From Cryobacterium sinapicolor (GTDB lineage: Bacteria > Actinomycetota > Actinomycetes > Actinomycetales > Microbacteriaceae): 64,000 nucleotides of DNA. The notes beneath the pieces were generated by a model. It made no database searches, was not told the DNA's origin, and saw only the letters and a program-made list of their open reading frames with translations. The stretch covers positions 62,344-126,343 of the forward strand of contig NZ_SOGQ01000009.1 of NCBI RefSeq assembly GCF_004403465.1. Direction: 5' to 3'. The translations under genes were made by a program, and so were the position numbers. Shown in pieces: positions 61,028 through 64,000 of the stretch. Positions within the stretch are counted from its first letter, which is position 1. The number at the start of each line of letters is the position of its first letter.

Positions 61028-62677
61028 GTGACCATCCTTCCTGCCGGCCCCGATCCGGTCTTCGCCGAGCGCTACCGGGCCGTGTCCTCCCGCGACGCCC
61101 GCTTCGACGGGCTGTTCATCACGGGTGTGCACTCCACCGGCATCTACTGCCGCCCCAGCTGCCCGGCGGCGACACCGAAGCCGGCGAATGTGTCGTTCTA
61201 CCTGACCAGCGCGGCCGCGCACGAAGCCGGGCTGCGGGCGTGCAAGCGCTGCCTACCCGACGCCGTGCCCGGGTCGCCGGACTGGGACATCCGTGACGAC
61301 CTCGCCGCCCGGGCCATGCGCCTGATCAGCGACGGGACGGTCGAGCGGGCGGGGGTGCCCGGCCTGGCCCGCCGCCTCGGCTACAGCGAACGGCACCTGA
61401 CCCGCGTGCTCGTGACCGAGCTCGGCGCCGGCCCGCTCGCGCTCGCCCGGGCGCACCGCGCGGAGACCGCCCGGGTGCTGCTCACCGGCACGGATGTCCC
61501 GATCACCGACGTCGCGTTCGCCGCCGGTTTCGGCAGCGTGCGCCAGTTCAACGACACCATTGCCGCCGTCTACGATCGCACCCCCACAGAGCTGCGCCGC
61601 GCCCGGCCCTCGGGTGCACACACCGGAACCGATCCCGTCGGAACCGATCCCATCGGTCGCGAGAGCGCACAATCTGTCCCCTCGGGGACGGGGATCGACC
61701 TGCAGTTGCCGGCGCGGGCGCCATTCGACGGGGTAGGGGTGTTGCGGTTCCTCGCCGCGCGCGGCCTCGCGGGGGTGGAACAGGCGACGGATGCCCGCTA
61801 CGCGCGCACACTGCGCCTGCCTGCCGGCCCCGCGACGGTGGAACTGACCCTATCCGGAACGGCGGCCGCTCCATCAGTCGCCTGCCGCGCCCGCCTGACC
61901 AGCCTCGCCGACCTCGCGCCGCTCGTCAGCCGGGTGCGCCGACTGCTCGACCTGGACGCGGACTCCCGGGCGATCGACCTGGCGCTCGGGCGGGACCCGG
62001 CCCTCGCAGCCGGTATCGCGGCCACCCCCGGTATGCGGGTGCCGGGCAGCATGGACCCCGAGGAAACGCTGTTCCGTGCGCTGATCGGCCAGCAGGTCTC
62101 GGTGGCCTCCGCCCGCACGGCACTCACCCGGCTGGCCGCGGCCCTCGGCGACGAACTCGTCCCGGGTTCAGACGGCGACGACGCCAAAAACCGCGGCGGC
62201 GGCGACGGCCAGGGCCACGGAGCCACCGGGCCCGGCCCGACGGCGGCTCCCCTGACCCGGCTGTTCCCCACCGCCCAGCGAATCGCGGCCGAGGGGCGCG
62301 GCGTGCTACGTGGCCCGGCCGCGCGCATCGATGCGATCATCGGTGTGGCGGAGGCGCTCTGGTCCGGCGATCTGGTGCTGTCCTATGGGCAGACCCGGGA
62401 AGAGCTCGAGACCCGCCTCACCGCCCTGGCCGGAATCGGACCGTGGACGGCCGGCTACGTTGCCCTGCGCGTGCTGGGCAGCCCGGACATCTTGCTGACC
62501 AGCGACCTGGCCCTGCGGCAGGGCGCCGGGCGGCTCGGCCTCCCAGCCGAGGCCCGGCAACTCGCCCGCCACGGCGCCGCCTGGGCGCCGTGGCGCAGCT
62601 ACGCCGGCATGCACCTCTGGCGTGCGGCAGGCGCCACGGCGACCCCCGCGCAGCGAGACCCCTCTTCGGGCAGATAG
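61028..62677 (+). CDS. Ada regulatory domain-AraC HTH-AlkA glycosylase fusion
   Basis: A 549-residue alkylation-repair protein. Residues about 15-80 are the Ada zinc domain with four cysteines (C41, C45, C72, C75; [11 protein letters not shown] and ACKRCLPD) that senses methylphosphotriesters. An AraC helix-turn-helix follows (about 105-195: [18 protein letters not shown] and [13 protein letters not shown]). The C-terminal part is AlkA, with the helix-hairpin-helix [18 protein letters not shown] and the catalytic Asp in LLTSDLALR. The O6-methyltransferase domain of Ada is missing. A 15-bp repeat sits in the linker. It starts at GTG 61028. Confidence 0.93.
   Translation: MTILPAGPDPVFAERYRAVSSRDARFDGLFITGVHSTGIYCRPSCPAATPKPANVSFYLTSAAAHEAGLRACKRCLPDAVPGSPDWDIRDDLAARAMRLISDGTVERAGVPGLARRLGYSERHLTRVLVTELGAGPLALARAHRAETARVLLTGTDVPITDVAFAAGFGSVRQFNDTIAAVYDRTPTELRRARPSGAHTGTDPVGTDPIGRESAQSVPSGTGIDLQLPARAPFDGVGVLRFLAARGLAGVEQATDARYARTLRLPAGPATVELTLSGTAAAPSVACRARLTSLADLAPLVSRVRRLLDLDADSRAIDLALGRDPALAAGIAATPGMRVPGSMDPEETLFRALIGQQVSVASARTALTRLAAALGDELVPGSDGDDAKNRGGGDGQGHGATGPGPTAAPLTRLFPTAQRIAAEGRGVLRGPAARIDAIIGVAEALWSGDLVLSYGQTREELETRLTALAGIGPWTAGYVALRVLGSPDILLTSDLALRQGAGRLGLPAEARQLARHGAAWAPWRSYAGMHLWRAAGATATPAQRDPSSGR
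61625..61654. repeat. 15-bp tandem duplication in the Ada-AlkA linker
   Basis: GGAACCGATCCCGTC followed by GGAACCGATCCCATC encodes [10 protein letters not shown] between the helix-turn-helix and glycosylase domains. Confidence 0.75.
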
Positions 62678-62686
62678 CCTGAACAG

Positions 62687-63562
62687 GTGAAATTCGCCCA
62701 CCTCAGAGTTGAAGGTCAATCCACTCCGCGTCTCGCCGCTGTCTTCGACGACGCAGCCCTGTTCCTCGACGAGATCATGGACGATGCCCCCCGCGATCTG
62801 CAGGACCTGATCGAGAAGGGCTCCGACGAGTACGACCGGGTGCGCGCCCTGAGTCAGAACGCCGCCGGGCAGGGAGCCACGCTCACCCCGCTCGCCGAGC
62901 TGCGCTACTCGTCGGCCGTGCTGCGCCCGCCGCAGATCATCGCGATCGGCGCCAACTACGCCGCCCACTCCGCTGAGCTGAAGCTGCGCATCGAATCGGC
63001 GGCGACCGTATTCTCGCTCTGGCCCAACTCGCTCACCGGGCACGAGTCCACGATCACCTGGCCGACCGATCTGACCGGCCAGGTCGACTACGAGGCCGAA
63101 CTCGGCGTGATCATCGGCAAGGCCGCCCACCACGTGTCGGTGGCTGACGCCCTCGACCACGTATTCGGCTACACGGTCGTCAACGACATCACGGCTCGCG
63201 ACCTGCAGTTCTCCGAGGCGCAGTGGTCGCGCTGCAAGTCCTTCGACGGTTTCACGCCCACCGGGCCGGTCGTCATCACGGCCGACCAGATCGCCGACCC
63301 GCAGGACCTGTGGCTGACCACCCACGTCGACGGCCGGATCCTGCAGGATGCCTCGAGCGGCGACATGGTGCGCTCGGTCGCCGAGCTGATCTCCTTCCTC
63401 TCCAGCACCTCGACCCTGCTGCCGGGCACGCTCATCTCCACCGGCAGCCCGGGCGGCGCCGGCTATAGCCGCAAGCCGCCGGTCTTCCTGCGCGACGGCT
63501 CGACCGTGACGATCACCATCGACAAGATCGGCTTCCTCACCACGCACTGCCGCGCGATCTGA
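62687..63562 (+). CDS. Fumarylacetoacetate hydrolase-family enzyme
   Basis: A 291-residue FAH-fold hydrolase/isomerase. PPQIIAIGANYAAHSAEL starts the domain; metal-binding acidic residues are in DYEAELGVIIGKAAHHV. NDITARDLQF, WSRCKSFDGFTPTGPVVI and LISTGSPGGAGYSRKPPVFLRDG are typical. The GTG at 62687 starts it. The substrate is uncertain; the family covers acylpyruvate hydrolases, decarboxylases and hydratases in catechol or sugar-acid pathways. It is 9 bp after the Ada-AlkA gene. Confidence 0.9.
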   Translation: MKFAHLRVEGQSTPRLAAVFDDAALFLDEIMDDAPRDLQDLIEKGSDEYDRVRALSQNAAGQGATLTPLAELRYSSAVLRPPQIIAIGANYAAHSAELKLRIESAATVFSLWPNSLTGHESTITWPTDLTGQVDYEAELGVIIGKAAHHVSVADALDHVFGYTVVNDITARDLQFSEAQWSRCKSFDGFTPTGPVVITADQIADPQDLWLTTHVDGRILQDASSGDMVRSVAELISFLSSTSTLLPGTLISTGSPGGAGYSRKPPVFLRDGSTVTITIDKIGFLTTHCRAI

Positions 63563-63623
63563 CCGTGGCCGCAACACGGAAGTACATGACCACGGCCGCG
63601 CCCGGACGAGGAGGCAGGCAGCC

Positions 63624-64000
63624 ATGACGACGATCTCCGTCGTGATCCCCTGCTACAACGACGCGGCCTTCCTGGAAAAGTGCCTCGCGGCTCTGGCCCG
63701 GCAGCACCGCGCGCCCGACGAGGTGATTGTCGTCGACAACGCGAGCACGGATGCCTCGGCCGAGATCGCTCTCTCCGGCGGCGCCCGGGTCGTGCGGGCA
63801 CCCCAGCGGGGGATCTGGCCGGCGGCGGCGACCGGCTACGACGCGGCATCCGGTGACGTGATCGCCCGTCTCGACGCCGACTCCGTGCCGCCGGCCGACT
63901 GGCTGGCCCGGATCGAGTCCGCCCTGGCGGAGTCCCCCCAGACGGACATGGTCACCGGCCCCGGTGACTTCTACGACTGCAGCCCCCTTGTGGCCTGGCT
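63624..64000 (+). CDS. Family 2 glycosyltransferase (3' truncated)
   Basis: The window ends inside this gene after 125 codons. It starts MTTISVVIPCYNDAAFLEKCL with GAGGAGGCAGGCAGCC upstream. The GT-A nucleotide-binding segments are VIVVDNASTDASAEIA and DVIARLDADSVPPADWL, where DAD is the DXD metal motif. It is a soluble-looking GT2 so far. Whether membrane helices follow cannot be seen. The sugar and acceptor are unknown. Confidence 0.92.
   Translation, partial: MTTISVVIPCYNDAAFLEKCLAALARQHRAPDEVIVVDNASTDASAEIALSGGARVVRAPQRGIWPAAATGYDAASGDVIARLDADSVPPADWLARIESALAESPQTDMVTGPGDFYDCSPLVAW

Noticed and set aside
1-64000. CRISPR arrays, tRNA or rRNA genes, prophage and insertion sequences
   Set aside because: I looked for regular ~30-bp repeats with spacers, cloverleaf-like sequences and transposase/integrase motifs. 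None was convincing. The repeats present are 15-bp tandem units or isolated palindromes.

Overview
The window is high-GC DNA (roughly 70% by eye) from an actinobacterium, most likely a member of the Microbacteriaceae close to Cryobacterium. This rests on gene families and gene orders (RNase J, a mycobacterial-type bkd/acyl-CoA carboxylase cluster, several LLM flavin/F420 oxidoreductases, an LAxTG wall-anchored protein) and not on a 16S gene. I see no rRNA, tRNA, CRISPR array, phage or transposase gene. It is a chromosomal segment of metabolic and housekeeping modules, seeded with small intergenic repeats.

Layout. 1-6.3 kb: 3' part of prfC, a class A penicillin-binding protein, RNase J and a glutathione-peroxidase-like enzyme. 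6.3-6.7 kb: a repeat-only block with two near-identical palindromic elements around a third inverted repeat. 6.7-13.8 kb: a leucine/isovalerate-type operon on the minus strand (carboxyltransferase, biotin carboxylase, acyl-CoA dehydrogenase, MaoC dehydratase, CitE-like lyase) with a divergent TetR gene. 13.7-19 kb: a pterin dehydratase-VOC fusion, then bkdABC for branched-chain 2-oxoacids with a divergent Lrp/AsnC gene. Together these resemble the M. tuberculosis Rv2495c-Rv2506 region. 19-27.3 kb: a LonN-domain protein and a six-gene hydrogenase-4/complex-I-like membrane complex with an ArsR gene at its end. The large subunit lacks all NiFe cysteines and the small subunit lacks one of its four Fe-S cysteines.

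27.3-33.2 kb: pnp, pyrD-pyrK and an LLM oxidoreductase. 33.2-39.8 kb: a ROK repressor divergent from an alpha-glucoside-type ABC transporter and GH13 alpha-glucosidase operon, then a VanZ protein. 39.9-44.8 kb: an APC permease, azlCD, a DUF1508 protein, an LLM oxidoreductase and rpsO. 44.9-48.3 kb: class II aldolase, HAD phosphatase, dhaL and dhaK. 48.3-52.8 kb: AI-2E-family exporter, a uroporphyrinogen-III-synthase-like remnant, a BCCT transporter and an LLM oxidoreductase. 52.8-64 kb: a protealysin-like protease with its emfourin inhibitor, a cysteine-repeat wall protein with no canonical start codon, a PPOX protein, a broken SDR gene, small conserved proteins, FKBP, PrsW, a glycolate-oxidase-type flavoprotein, an Ada-AlkA fusion, an FAH-family enzyme and the start of a family 2 glycosyltransferase.

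Three signals cut across these modules. One is a family of ~90-bp intergenic palindromic elements with conserved AATTCGACGGAGATT arms and an oriented core (six full copies, one possible half). Another is a set of in-frame tandem repeats, all with a 15-bp period, at protein ends or linkers. The third is frequent 4-bp or 1-bp start/stop overlaps that define the operons. Coordinates and motifs come from direct reading. No database search was possible, so family names rest on recognition of motifs and gene order.
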